NCBI GenBank assembly: GCA_932294295.1
Contig: OW028576.1
Span: 41,742,747 to 41,806,746 of the forward strand
Source: Alitta virens
Taxonomy: Eukaryota > Annelida > Polychaeta > Phyllodocida > Nereididae
Length of the DNA: 64,000 nucleotides
Direction of reading: 5' to 3'
Both the position numbers and the translations under genes were made by a program. The notes below the pieces were generated by a model. That model had not been told where the DNA came from. It was given only the letters and a program-made list of their open reading frames with translations, and did no database searches. This document shows positions 34,231 to 46,513 of the stretch, piece by piece (position 1 is the stretch's first letter; each line of letters begins with the position of its first letter).

Positions 34231-34810
34231 GAATTACATTGTAGTAATAGGCCTGGTAGTAGATCCTTGTCATACATTTGTTCCAATTGAAAATCGTACA
34301 TTCTTGGAATCAAAAATGAAGCAAAAATGAAGCATTGTGTTGCAGTAGTAGGCTAAATAGTTAATCCTTGTGGCACATTACCTTCAGATTATCTATTTCT
34401 GGAATTGAAAAAATGATACATGAATAAAATGTTTCATTTTTATCTGATAGAGTTGCTAGCTTGGCCTTTCAGTGGCCCCTGTGTGAATAACATTGTAGTG
34501 ATAAGCCAAACGGTAGATCCTTGTGGTACATATTTTTCTGTGGTGAAATGGTGCATTGGAATAAATTAGGACATCTGATATTAATATAGAATATGATATA
34601 CATATGGATAAGATTTCATTTCCATCTGCATGAATAACATCGTAGAAATTGGCCAAAGTGTACATCACTGCGATACATTTTGGTGCTTAAACAGTGCATT
34701 TCTTCTATTAAAACAAAGCATAATGTATGAATAAGATATTTATTACATTTTCCCAAGTATGAATAACATTGCAGCAATAGGCAAACTCTTAGATCCTGGT
34801 GGTAATTTTT
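34231..34810 (+). repeat. Decayed tandem units, type B
   Basis: Five segments near 34231, 34333, 34486, 34633 and 34761 share a pattern of taacattgtagtaataggcc followed by gtagatccttgtggtaca. Spacing is about 100 to 150 bp. A related segment occurs at 63943-63980. Class unknown. Confidence 0.6.
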
Positions 34811-34847
34811 TTTCAGTTGAAATGGTATATTTTGGGCATCATCTAAA

Positions 34848-34966
34848 ATGGAAACCTATATCAGCTCGAAAATAAAGAACTTGTAGAGATAAATTGTAAG
34901 TTTAATAATATGCTTATATCAATATCGCTACAAGTTTCTTATTTTCGAGCTGATATAGGTTTCCAT
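34848..34966. mobile_element. Foldback element, 119 bp
   Basis: Two 39-base arms (34848-34886 and 34928-34966) pair at 37 positions around a 41-base spacer. The outer edge begins ATGGAAACCTATATCAGCTC. It directly follows the type B units. No target duplication was recognised. Confidence 0.85.
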
Positions 34967-35374
34967 ATAGGAAACGTTTGACCCAGAGAGCCCTTTATGA
35001 AACATTCATAATATGTATTCATTACATGAAAGCACAAGGAATAAATTGCTACTGTGTGACCACGCTAATAACAAGAAAAGCTCTCTTAAAAAAAGAGACT
35101 TAAAAATTAACTGAACTATTTTGTACAGACTTAAGGGTATTAGTTGCAGGTAACAGATACTGACAAGGCACCATGTCAAAATATTACAATCAATTAGCAT
35201 AGTTCATATAAATTTACCTTTGTCTTTATTGCCGAATGTGCTATAAAATGTACTTTTCCATAGATCCTCGCTACTCTTGCCTAGCTACCCGCAACTGTCT
35301 GCAAATCGACCACTTGCACCATCTTGAGTATTAGTAATTATAAAAAGAGACCTTTGCTTGTAAGTCATACTATG

Positions 35375-35439
<65 letters not shown>

Positions 35440-36290
35440 CAAACCTTCTTGCTATTAATTTGCATAGAATTTTTTATACCTAAATAATTTTGGCATTCTG
35501 TAATTTACAGCCAAAAAAACAGCATGTTTTGCAAATCTAATAGAATAATTGAGATCTAAATTAAAAAATATATAATCATGTTTCATTTTTTCACAGTAAC
35601 ATACATAATTGACAGGATTAGTGAGTGTAGCCTTTTTTAACTGCATATCTGCTGTTTAAAACAGAGAAATAATTTCATTTCAACATTGGCCTATTTGTTA
35701 TTACTTGTAATTAATTACAATGTACAGTTTCAAATGCAATCAGCTATCAGAAACATGAAGAGCAATTGAGAAATCCAATTTGTGTAATTACACTGTTTCA
35801 TTTAAGAAAGAGTGAGAACAGTGAGTTTGTGCCAGTTTCATTTCAGTCAGAGTGTGGGTGTGTCACTCAAGTAGCCAACCTTAGCTAGATGCCTGCAATG
35901 GAGTGACCACTGCCACACTGACATACAACAGCAGCATCACAAGCACAAATTCATGATGGATTTTTGTTAACAGTCAAAGCACCATAGTTACCATTCAAAT
36001 CACATTAGTTTTCATATGAATGAAATAATGTAAGTAGATATTTAAGCTTTTGTTGAGTTGCTAGGCATTTTACATGATGGGCCTCTAATAGATATTTGTT
36101 GAAAACCTTCACACGCTTTCACCCCTAAACCAAAATGAACCATGCCAATTTTCGGGAAATCAGACTAACATGGATGAATCCACTGATGTTTGAGGGGGGA
36201 ACTGTTAAGATTTAATAAATTTCTTGGTACAATAAAACCAGGCATTTTTGACATATGGTCCTCAATTCAAAGTTGCTCCATTTTATTCAA
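34967..36290. other. No gene supported; poly-A and AT run
   Basis: 35374-35438 is a run of about 30 A followed by (AT)n. Otherwise no gene or bounded repeat. Confidence 0.45.
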
Positions 36291-37664
36291 GGAAGCGGTA
36301 TGATATTGGACTTGAATGCAAGGTTGTGGGTCGGTATGGTATTAGACTTGAATGCAAGGGTTGTGGGTCGGTATACTATTGGACTTACACGCAAGGTTGT
36401 GGGTCAGTATGGTATTGGACTTACACACAAGGTTGTGGGTCGGTATGGTATTGGACTTGAATGCAAGGTTGTGGGTCGGTATGGTATTGGACTTACATAC
36501 AAGGTTGTGGGTCGGTATGGTATTGGACTTACATGCAAGGTTGTGGGTCGGCATGGTATTGGACTTACACACAAGGTTGTGGGTCCGTATGGTATTGGAC
36601 TTACACGCAAGGTTGTGGGTCGGCATGGTATTGGACTTGAATGCAAGGTTGTGGGTCAGTATGGTATTGGACTTACATGCAAGATTGTGGGTCGGTATAG
36701 TATTGGACTTGACTGCAAGGTTGTGGGTCGGTATGGTATTGGACTTACACACAAGGTTGTGGGTCGGTATGGTATTGGACTTACATGCAAGGTTGTGGGT
36801 CGGCATGGTATTGGACTTGAATGCAAGGTTGTGGGTCGGCATGGTATTGGACTTGAATGCAAGGTTGTGGGTCGGTATGGTATTGGACTTACATGCAAGA
36901 TTGTGGGTCGGTATAGTATTGGACTTGAATGCAAGGTTGTGGGTCGGTATGGTATTGGACTTACACACAAGGTTGTGGGTCGGTATGGTGTTGGACTTAC
37001 ATGCAAGATTGTGGGTCGGTATAGTATTGGACTTGAATGCAAGGTTGTGGGTCGGTTTGGTATTGGACTTGAATGCAAGGTTGAGGGTCGGTATAGTATT
37101 GGACTTACACACAAGGTTGTGGGTCGGTATGGTATTGGACTTACACGCAAGGTTGTGGGTCGGTATAGTATTGGACTTGACTGCAAGGTTGTGGGTCGGT
37201 ATGGTATTGGACTTACACACAAGATTGTGGGTTGGTATGGTATTGGACTTACATGAAAGGTTGTGGGTCGGTATAGTATTGGACTTGAATGCAAGGTTGT
37301 GGGTCGGTATGGTATTAGCCTTACACACAAGGTTGTGGGTCGGTATAGTATTGGACTTACACGCAAGGTTGTGGGTCGGTATGGTATTGGACTTACATGC
37401 AAGAATGTGGGTTGGTTTAGTATTGGACTTGGCTGCAAGGTTGTGGGTCGGTATGGTATTGGACTTTCACACAAGGTTGTGGGTCGGTATGGTATTGGAC
37501 TTACATGCAAGATTGTGGGTCGGTATAGTATTGGACTTGACTGCAAGGTTGTGGGTCGGTATGGTATTGGACTAACACACAAGGTTGTGGGTCGGTATGG
37601 TATTGGACTTACATGCAAGGTTGTGGGTCGGTATGGTATTGGACTTGAACGCAAGGTTGTGGGT
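36291..37664 (+). repeat. 36-bp minisatellite, about 38 units
   Basis: The unit is GGTTGTGGGTCGGTATGGTA followed by ttggacttacacacaa or ttggacttgaatgcaa. The two unit types alternate irregularly, with tgaatgc, tacacac, tacatgc and tgactgc variants. The period is divisible by three, so up to four frames of about 330-400 codons are open on both strands; none is a gene. One extra G at about 36359 shifts the phase early on. Confidence 0.95.
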
Positions 37665-37870
37665 TCAAACCAAGCCACGGCATGGAGGAACTGAACAGAA
37701 CCTCCTGAAAACAGCAAAGTTAATTTTAGAATGTGTTAACCCAAGAGTGTGTTAGGCAAATGCTCTCTAGGGAGATGAGAAAGACTAATGCTTATACAGG
37801 CCAGTAAGGATGTAAGTTGTGATGTTGGCAGAGGTTGATCAATATTGAGATAGCAGACACAAACCCATAC
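37665..37870 (+). mobile_element. SINE3 body downstream of the array
   Basis: Continues from the last array unit as gggttcaaaccaagcc, then ggcatggaggaactgaacag and a ctagggagatgagaaagac block, matching 18180-18430 in order. So the 36-bp units occupy the position of the SINE3 head. Confidence 0.75.
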
Positions 37871-37999
37871 AAACTTAAATTTACAGGACATTACATGAGA
37901 TGATGAGCTTCACCATTCAGGGATACTCCTACTAATCTCACACCCACTCATACTTACATGGCTACTTGAACTAGGAAGATAACTATGTTACATTTGATA

Positions 38000-38180
38000 A
38001 CATTTTAACCCAAGAGATCATTCATGTTGGTGCTATGGGTACGGGATAGCTGAACAGGCATGACGGAGACAGTGCATTTTGCAGAGCCCTGTGTTGGCCA
38101 CTAGGGTTCAAGGTCATCACCCCTAAGTGTCACGACCTTTGCCACAAGGAGGCCCAGGACTTTCAAGGGCTCTTAAGGCG
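38000..38180 (-). repeat. Repeat D copy, minus strand
   Basis: On the minus strand it reads ggccaacacagggctctgc, catgcctgttcagctatccc and gtacccatagcac, like 12130-12420 without the SINE. Confidence 0.6.
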
Positions 38181-38439
38181 ATGTTCTGCTGGGTTTACCT
38201 AGAATATGTATCCGAAACTGACCCGCAGAAGATCTGATTTTGTGCTATAGGGCAAGTTTATGTTAACACGCAACCATATGCAAAATTTGTTTGTTGGAAG
38301 TGATAGTTATAACCTGGGTAGAAGTATATTTCGTTTAAGTCTGACCCCAAAGCAACAAAATGTTAGTTACTATATGGAATACAACCAACTAATACTCCAT
38401 TTGGCATATTAACTTATTTGGTTGATTGCTTTACAGCTC

Positions 38440-38650
38440 TTAACGCACAAGATAAAGCTGATTCACTGCATGAAAATGATGATTAGTAAAAGTGTGTGCA
38501 CTCATTATTTTAGAGCATACAATTGATTTAGATAGGTTAAAATGCTGTCTAATCGTGTGCACATATAGTCCCACAAAAATAATATAAAAAGACTGCTGCA
38601 TTAAACTCGGATGCAATGGGGCCCTTGCTTGGTTGGCTAACTGGACACCC
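38440..38650 (-). repeat. R500 fragment, minus strand
   Basis: Reverse match to the left part of R500: gtgcacacactt-like, tattttagagcatacaattg and catatagtcccacaaaaa match 61980-62220. Confidence 0.65.
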
Positions 38651-39689
38651 ACACACGGTGAAATCAAGACAGCAATAAGCAGCTTTTTTCATTAATTTTA
38701 TCCAAAACAACAGAATGAGCAGAAATCACATCATGATTTGCATCGATCTAATGCATCTAATTGTTATCTTCAAATATTGATGTTTTGACATCCAATTGTT
38801 ACTTATCTTCAAATATTAATGTTTAGATGGAGCATTGACGACTGGTAACCTTTGTTCCTCATACTTGTATTCCCTTACACTGAGCGAGAACCACACTGGA
38901 AATACACTTAAAAGTTAAAACTGTGTGCAATCCTAATGTCATTGTAGTGACCTTCTGCAATATATGCCTATTTATGTACAATCTCTTTACAGCAAATTCC
39001 ATAGTCTTAGAAACTAAACTCCAGAGGGCATCGTGTGAATCCAGGACTTCCATTGGCTGAGAGACTGCGGCCAATAGCCAACCGGAGTCATGGCTTCACA
39101 TGACGTCTTCTGGAATATAGTTTCCATGTCAGTCAGTGAAATTGCTGGTAATAATATTGAATAAAGTCAATCGATGAATCAATCGATCAATCAAACTGAC
39201 CAACTCTGAATTAAAGCTCACCTAACCGTGCAGGTGATCAATTGGACAATTTTCAAACCTGTGCATTTTGCCCATAAAACAGACATTAAATGACATAGAT
39301 AAATGGTGTGTTGTATTATTTTTCTCCATGTATTGGAAATTTCAGAACACGCTTTTGTCATTTGGCCACACTAATGTCTTTTGGTAATTTCCCACAGCAA
39401 TTGTGCATATCATGATCAGATTACAATTCAGTGGTACCATAGCTGCTGCGGATTGCGCGATTCGCGCAATTTTACGCTTGTACAAATCGTATCTTGCAGA
39501 AACTATTGCTAATATTTTTCCATTTTATGCTGTTCCATGGCATTTATGGGAAAATATTACCAAAAAATATAAAAATATGCGAGCAGTCATTTTCAATCTT
39601 TACTATTACATATATTGCAACTATATGTTATGACCACTTCATAAATAAGACAGAGTCAGACCTGTTGGACTTGATTCTTATTAATAAAA
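38651..39689. other. No gene supported
   Basis: No domain in the short frames. 39165-39200 is a small aatcgatgaatc run. Confidence 0.3.
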
Positions 39690-40131
39690 CAAGTAATTCA
39701 GCTACAAGAAGACAAGTAGTTCAGCTACAAGAAGACAAGTAATTCAGCTACAAGAAGACAAGTCATTCAGCTACAAGAAGACCAGTAAGTCTGCTACAAG
39801 AAGACAAGTAGTTCAGCTACAAGAAGACAAGTAATTCAGCTACAAGAAGACAAGTAATTCAGCTACAAGAAGACAAGTAATTCAGCTACAAGAAGACAAG
39901 TAGTTCAGCTACAAGAAGACAAGTAATTCAGCTACAAGAAGACAAGTAATTCAGCTACAAGAAGACAAGTAATTCAGCTACAAGAAGACAAGTAATTCAG
40001 CTACAAGAAGACCAGTAAGTAAGTCTGCTACAAGAAGACAAGTAATTCAGCTACAAGAAGACAAGTAATTCAGCTACAAGAAGACCAGTAAGTAAGTCTG
40101 CTACAAGAAGACAAGTAAGTCTGCTACAAGT
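39690..40131 (+). repeat. 23-bp minisatellite, about 19 units
   Basis: The unit is CAGCTACAAGAAGACAAGTA followed by att. Variant units have accagtaagtctg in place of acaagtaattcag, sometimes with an extra aagt. Confidence 0.95.
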
Positions 40132-40584
40132 GTAATCTTAATAGAGCAGTTCTGCTGTACTATTGTCTTTCATTTATTTGGCTCAGTTACATTCAAAATG
40201 TCACTATTAATAGAAACAGAAATATAATGCAATGAATATATTCAATCAGGATTGAAACATGATACCACAAACCTAATACACTGGTGAACACTTAATTACA
40301 ATCCAATGTTATTGCAACAGTTTGATTAATTGATCCTATCAAATGAGACAAACGTGTCAATCTAGGAACTATTTAATCATCAACCTGTTAATTTCGGTAG
40401 GCTAATACCCCATTTGTTCATCAGAGGTCAACCACCTACATTTTACCATTGACCTCTACAACCAGATCCATAGCATTCTGAATTTGGTTGACATCTATCG
40501 GCTGGTTTTTCTTACCGTTGACCGGACATCAGGCATTATCCTTGACGTTTTTACAACTACCCTCTTTTTCTAATGTCCTACTGT

Positions 40585-40780
40585 CACATACAGCGTATAC
40601 CCGATGGGTGGGGTCCTTTACTTGCCTCAACAAACACCAAGTTCAAGGTAACTCAAATATAATGGCGCATGCGATCGACATCAAACTGAGATGTAGCTCA
40701 TGAAGAGTGTCGAAGCCGGGGATCAAACCCAGGACCTTCAACAGAGCTGGCCCCAACCACTAGGTCACCCAGCTGCTGTA
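40585..40780 (-). mobile_element. SINE2 copy, minus strand
   Basis: The body runs cccgatgggtggggtc, cttgcctcaaca, gcatgcgatcgacatc and tgtagctcatgaag, then a B-box-like gggatcaaaccc and an A-box-like gcccc-aaccactaggtcac end. Confidence 0.8.
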
Positions 40781-40884
40781 TTTTGATGTCAAATTCCTAC
40801 TAACAGCATGTGATGTCAATAACTGATGCAGTTCACATGATATTTGTGATTTTATCACAACAGAATACACCAAACGGAGGCTAA

Positions 40885-41290
40885 AGAGTGAATATTGAAT
40901 TTAAAATAATTTATTTGGCAATTAAACATGATATATATATTTATATATTTGGCATAATAAATTAAAATATTATTACATATACTTATTAGTGTCAAACTTG
41001 CCAGGAGACCCCAAAGAACCTCAATGGGTTGTGTAAGGGGTTACCTTAAATTAATACAATATTAACATTATAATACCAGAAAAAAATTAAAATTAAATTA
41101 TAATAATAGTTTAAGTTATTAAAAAAAAAATAGAAAGGAGAGAGTAATAATAATAATGAAAGTAATAATGATAATAATATATGACAAACGATTTAGCAGT
41201 TTAGGTGAAATTTCTATTATTACATATATTGATTGCAATGTATACAACTATTATTAAAAAATAAGTCAAATACACGTATTTTCATTAGAA
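40885..41290 (-). mobile_element. Possible LINE 3-prime tail, minus strand
   Basis: On the minus strand the segment ends aattgccaaataaattattt followed by ttcaatattc, like the end of 53129-53518. Before it lies a catgggg-like region (ccattgaggttctttggggt). Everything else is AT-rich. Confidence 0.4.
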
Positions 41291-42074
41291 TGGTTAATAA
41301 TGGCTGATTAATGATGATGGACTGTGGAGTGATTTGAATTGCCATCTGAGCAATGGGGTAAGATTAAGAGGGCCCCAAGGGTAAATTCTTGCATCTAACG
41401 AAGGGTGAGTGATGTGAAACATTTACCCTGTGTATGAGATCTGTCACTAGCCTCTGCATAGACACCGAATACAAGACACAGTCATTTAATTACATCAAAA
41501 CGACACCAGATCAGTAGTAACATAGGTATATACATTATACAATAAAGGTCTATGTACTAGCACATTATGTCTGTAGTCAGCTGAGCGGTAGCTTCTGAAG
41601 ATTTCATTGGCTGGCATTCATAAGCATAATCTGCGAGGGACAACCCCATTGTGACGTCACAGATTACATCAGAACCTTTGGAACCTTGTAAATATGGAGA
41701 CAACAAGCCCTTGTTAATCCAAGCCCATTCGACAGTTTGATCACGGGTCTTCTCTGAGCTTGCAGCCAATATTTTCTGAATGTATTACTCGGGAGTTCAA
41801 AGAGGTCAATTGTCAAGCTCACTAAACAGATGCTTTACCATGTAGACAAACAAGGCTGACCAAATATCTTGCCAAACAGGGCAACCCACTTTTACACACT
41901 GGAACTTGGTTATCAGAGTCAAAATTACTGGCTTTAACCTGGAGGTCAGTCTTAATTGTTAAGCAAATCCCAAAATGGTAAAATAAAATTCGTGCCATTT
42001 CATTTATTTACTATTATTGCTCATACACTTATTTACAATTAAAATAGAACAAACTATCTAAATAGTAATCATCA
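41291..42074. other. No gene supported
   Basis: No domain in the 70-codon frame at 41557-41769. Confidence 0.3.
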
Positions 42075-42269
42075 TACTTACTTCATTTACTTACTTATTT
42101 ACTTACATATTTACTTATTAATTGACTAACTTACCTACTTACCTACTTATTTACTTACTTACTTATTTACTTATTAATTGACTTACTTATTTACTTACTC
42201 ACTTACTTACTTACTTACTTACTTACTGACTGACTGACTGACTGACTGACTGACTGACTGACTGACTTG

Positions 42270-42319
<50 letters not shown>

Positions 42320-42345
42320 GACTGACTTACTTGCTTACTTTGTGT
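42075..42345. repeat. TTAC / TGAC tetranucleotide array
   Basis: Long ttacttac runs with a (tgac)n stretch at about 42225-42264. Confidence 0.95.
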
Positions 42346-42764
42346 GCCTAATTCACTAATTTCGTGAAAACCTTTTTGAACGCTAACACAAATTGTTTAC
42401 TCAAGCGTGTTTTCCTCATCTTTTAAACAAATTTCGATATTCCTTGAATTTCACAATGTGAAGAATGGAAAGTTATTCAAATAGATGCAGTGCCATCTTG
42501 CAGTCAATGCCTCCTTCAGCTCAACATTGACAAAACAAACAAATCGGTGCATTTGGAAAAAGCCAAAGATTGTTTAGTTATGCAGATGTTAAATTGTGGA
42601 ATACGATCGTAAAAAGTCTTTTAAAAGTGTAAAAATTAAACCTGGACATTTGTTGAAAGTTGGAAAATGTACATAAAAATATTGTAAATATTGTTAATTT
42701 GGAGAGTTAATGTAAGGTTTGACTTATTAGTCAGAATGGGGGGTTGAAGATGTTAAATATATGT

Positions 42765-43045
42765 TCAATGTCTCAATACTACTGGGTCTGAAGCTTAGTC
42801 AGATTATATGATGAGATGATGAGGCTGGGATTCCTCACCTTCTTACACATTTACCCCATGGGTGGGATATTTTATTTGCCTCAGCATAGACACCAAGCAA
42901 AAGGCAACTCAAATTTAACGTCTCATGCAATCGACATCCAGCTGGGATGTAGCCCATGAGGAGTGGCGTGATAGAATCCAAGAACATTTCGCAGAGCTGG
43001 CCAATGTGGAATTGTAGGATGCCTTAACCATTAGGCACAATAAGA
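42765..43045 (-). mobile_element. SINE2 copy, nearly full length, minus strand
   Basis: Carries the whole series, from ctcaatactactgggtctga through cccatgggtgggat, cttgcctcagcatag-like, catgcaatcgacatccagct and gatgtagcccatgag, to ggatgccttaaccattaggc. Confidence 0.85.
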
Positions 43046-43126
43046 ATAAATATTGGCCTAATTGACCCAATAGATTAGAAACTGATTACATAATTCCATA
43101 GACTCTGAATCCGGATATTTATTTGG

Positions 43127-43200
43127 GAGATAACTAACATTTTCGTTGGTTATATCCCGCAAAAGAACAAGAGAAAAGGTCACGTGGTGGAGTATAATGT
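43127..43200 (+). mobile_element. Element end, same family as 10981
   Basis: gggagataactaacattttc, then cccgcaaaagaacaa and gtcacgtggtggagtataa, as at 10981-11060. Confidence 0.7.
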
Positions 43201-43571
43201 GTTTTAATGACCTTGCAAGCATACGTATTCGCACAGTGCGAACTGAACTGCACCTCTTTGCTTTCGTATATGAGACATTGTTGAATAATTTTTGCTAGCG
43301 AAGGAGCCACCTCTTGTATAGAAGTCCATGATGCAAACGGAAACCCATTATAAATAATTACCATATAGATGCAATATAAATTAAAGACCACTTCACCATT
43401 AAGACATTTGAGCCTCATGAAAACTGTAAGAATTTAGATCCTCTCTATTGATATTTACTCTGCTCCGGAACAGGAGATCCATAAATCTTGCAGGCAACCA
43501 TAAGGAACCCATAAGGAACCATGCTTCTGAATCAGACTGCCATATCTCAGTGACCCCAGCTTAGCCCTTCG

Positions 43572-43781
43572 ACCTTTGGGTGGGTGCGGTGGTGGATTAG
43601 GGCTTTACATCCTGTATTTCTGCAACTGATGGGCTAATTAGGACAGGTAGGGACCATGGCAATGAGATGAAGGATGAAACAGCCAACTTAGACTCGACCA
43701 GGAATTGAACCCGGGACCCAGTGGTTGGAAGCCCAGCGCGCTACCACTGAGCTAGGCCCCCCCACCCCACCTTTGGGTGGG
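43572..43781 (-). mobile_element. SINE1 copy with perfect 13-bp duplication
   Basis: ACCTTTGGGTGGG lies at 43572-43584 and 43769-43781. The minus-strand copy has the head end gagctaggcccccc and a small deletion near aaacagccaact. Confidence 0.93.
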
Positions 43782-44037
43782 AGAGAGCTAAGCTTCAGCC
43801 TTCAGATTCCATTAGCATATGATAAGTCTCACCGCAAAGACGACCCACCATACACAATAATGGTACAACCTTAACTCCTGAAAATTATTAAATGTGCTTT
43901 TAAGGTTTCAGCAGCCGTCAACCATGTATGACTAAACTAAGTGTTGTACCTGTGCTAGTAGGAATATGATATGATGCGTGGATCTCAACACAGCAGCATG
44001 CTCTGCAACTGATCAATGCAAGCTTTAACACAGAACA

Positions 44038-44200
44038 CAGTGTTAGTTAGTGTTAGTTAGTGTTAATTAGTGTTTGTCAGTTAATTAGTGTTAGTTAGTG
44101 GTAGTTAATGTTAGTTGTGTTAGTTAGTGTTAGTGGTAGTTAATGTTAGTTGTGTTAGTTAGTGTTAGTGGTAGTTAATGTTAGTTACTGTTAGTTAGTC
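44038..44200 (+). repeat. GTTAGTTAGT-type repeat
   Basis: Irregular runs of gttagttagt and gtggtagttaat, with a roughly 36-bp higher-order pattern in the second half. Confidence 0.9.
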
Positions 44201-44202
44201 CC

Positions 44203-44325
44203 CATGGAGCCCATCATGATTGCTATAGTCACCACCCATAACATGAATGACCAGGAAAATTAATCGGCTAATGATAGAACTTCTATCACAGGAGCGTATT
44301 GAGCATTCAGTTATGCTGACTGGGA
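44203..44325 (+). repeat. Partial third copy of the 771-bp unit
   Basis: From ccccatggagccca to gagcattcag it matches 44993-45100 and 45760-45870 with few differences. Confidence 0.8.
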
Positions 44326-44454
44326 ATGGAACTCTATATCCACATTCACGTTTTTCATTTCAGATATAGACATTAGTGTTATGTAAATGCAGCAAATGAG
44401 ACGGACTATAAAGAGATATTTTATTAAAATAAGTAAATAAAAAATATTGTGTGC

Positions 44455-44670
44455 TCTTCATGAGGCATAAAGGACCCATCCATGGGGTAAATGTGAAACA
44501 CGGTGTGGACTCCTAGCCTAATAATCATTATGTCTGCCTCTGACATTTGGACTTAGAGTGTTCCTCCTGGTCTCTCATACACTGTAAATAGAGTATATTG
44601 ATTGTTTCCACATATGATTATATTATTATATGAAGGCAAATAAATTCGTCTTAAGTCTTGAGTCTGACAG
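44455..44670 (+). mobile_element. SINE2 tail fragment and LINE-like end
   Basis: 44465-44560 has ccatccatggggtaaatgtg and cattatgtctgcctctgac (SINE2 tail). 44600-44670 ends caaataaattcgtcttaagt followed by cttgagtctgac, the same AATAAA-plus-heptamer layout as 14862-14946. Confidence 0.55.
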
Positions 44671-44889
44671 TTGGACATAAGCTGGCTATATAAGACCATG
44701 CAATACAGTATCTAAGAAGACAATATTACCATTTTGAAACTTGGGATGTATCATTCATTCATATTAGAACTGAGCTTTTTATGGCAAAACAGGACCAAAC
44801 AAAAATGTATGCAATTTTACTGTTATAGTAATTTTAATACAAACATATAGGCATCTTATGACAATTATAATCAGAGAAACAGATTTTTT

Positions 44890-45660
44890 CATTGAAACGA
44901 TGAGAAAGGACACATTACATATTTACAGAAATAATCACCTTCCTATACATTCTACCTGAGTAGTCCCACCATTAGGCCTACCATACAATCCCCATGGATC
45001 CCACCATGACAGGTTTAGTCACCATCCATAACATGAATGACCAGGAAAATGAATCGGCTACTGATAGAACTTCTATCCCGGAAGCGTATTGAGCATTCAG
45101 GAATGTCACAAACCACTATAAATCATTTCCCAGATACATGAACCAGAATTACAGTGAATGCCAGAGAAGTCATTATATCACGATACTGAAAATTAACAGT
45201 GGGAAGTTTAGTTTTCTTTCATGAAAATGTATCATTTAAAAGCAGTACATCATTGCCAGCCAATTGTAACTCTCAGCTGCAAATGTAAGTCCTAATTTGG
45301 TCAATACCAAAGCAATTCGGCAGTACAAGGCATTTTCCCTATAAAGTAAGATATACAGCTAACTGTAGAATCAAAAGGACTGGCAATATTTCATTCATTC
45401 AATCATCGCATATACTTAGAAGCCAGCATCTCATACATTATATGTCAATTGATATATCTCATACATTATATGTCAATCGATATATAAACACCAATATCTT
45501 CCAAAATAATTTCAAATTCGAAGGCCATATCTCATACATTATATGTCAATCGACATATAAATGCCAATATCTTCCAAAATAATTGCAAATTCAATGGCCA
45601 TATCTCATACATTAAATGTCAATCGATATATAAACACCAATATCTTCCAAAGTAATTGCA
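44890..45660 (+). repeat. Tandem segmental duplication, copy 1 (771 bp)
   Basis: Starts cattgaaacgatgagaaagg. Internal landmarks are ccccatgga, gaatcggct, gatagaacttctatc and ctctcagctgcaaatg. The right part (45456-45660) consists of about three 73-bp units beginning atctcatacattatatgtca. Confidence 0.9.
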
Positions 45661-46513
45661 CATTGAAACGATGAGAAAGGACACATTTCATATTTACAGA
45701 AATAATCACCTTTCTATACATTCTACCCGAGTAGTCCCACCATTAGGCCTATCATACAATCCCCATGGAAACCATGACAGGTTTAGTCACCATCCATAAC
45801 ATAAATGACCAGGAAAATGAATCGGCCAATGATAGAACTTCTATCGCGGAAGCGTATTGAGCATTCAGGAATGTCACAAGCCGCTATAAATCATTTCCCA
45901 CTAGCCTACTCCAGATACATGAGCCAGAATTACAGTGAATGCCAGAAGAGTCATTATATCGTGATACTGAAAATTAACAGCGGCAAGTTTAGTTTTCTTT
46001 TATGACAATGTATCATTTAAAAGCAGTACATCATTGCCAGCCAATTGTAACTCTCAGCTGCAAATGTAAGTCCTAATTTGGTCAATACCAAAGCAATTCG
46101 GCAGTACAAGGCAATTTCCCTATAAAGTAAGATATACAGCAAACTGTAGAATCAAAAGTAGTGTCAATATTTCATTTATTCAATTATCATATATACTTAA
46201 AAGCCAGCATCTCATACATTATATGTCAATTGATATATCTCATACATTATATGTCAATCGATATATAAACACCAATATCTTCCAAATAATCGCAAATTCG
46301 AAAGCCATATCTCATACATTATATGTCAATCGATATATAAACACCAATATCTTCCAAAATAATTGCAAATTCGAAGGCCATATCTCATACATTATATGTC
46401 AATCGATATATAAACACCAATATCTTCCAAAATAATTGCAAATTCGAAGGCCATATCTCATACATTATATGTCAATCGATATATAAACACCAATATCTTC
46501 CAAAGTAATTGCA
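45661..46513 (+). repeat. Tandem segmental duplication, copy 2 (853 bp)
   Basis: Head-to-tail with copy 1, starting at the same cattgaaacg. It has about one more 73-bp unit than copy 1 and an extra ctagcctactc near 45900. The 66- and 70-codon frames here come from the repeats. Confidence 0.9.

Noticed and set aside
34480..34560. VPQGS-like peptide on the minus strand, as in reverse transcriptases
   Set aside because: The surrounding residues do not fit a reverse transcriptase and the phase is not kept between the type B units.
36255..37717. Long frames of 328 to 407 codons on both strands
   Set aside because: They arise from a stop-free 36-bp tandem repeat and overlap in several phases; no domain other than the 12-residue repeat.
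46223..46435. 70-codon frame with internal repeats
   Set aside because: Read through the 73-bp tandem units.
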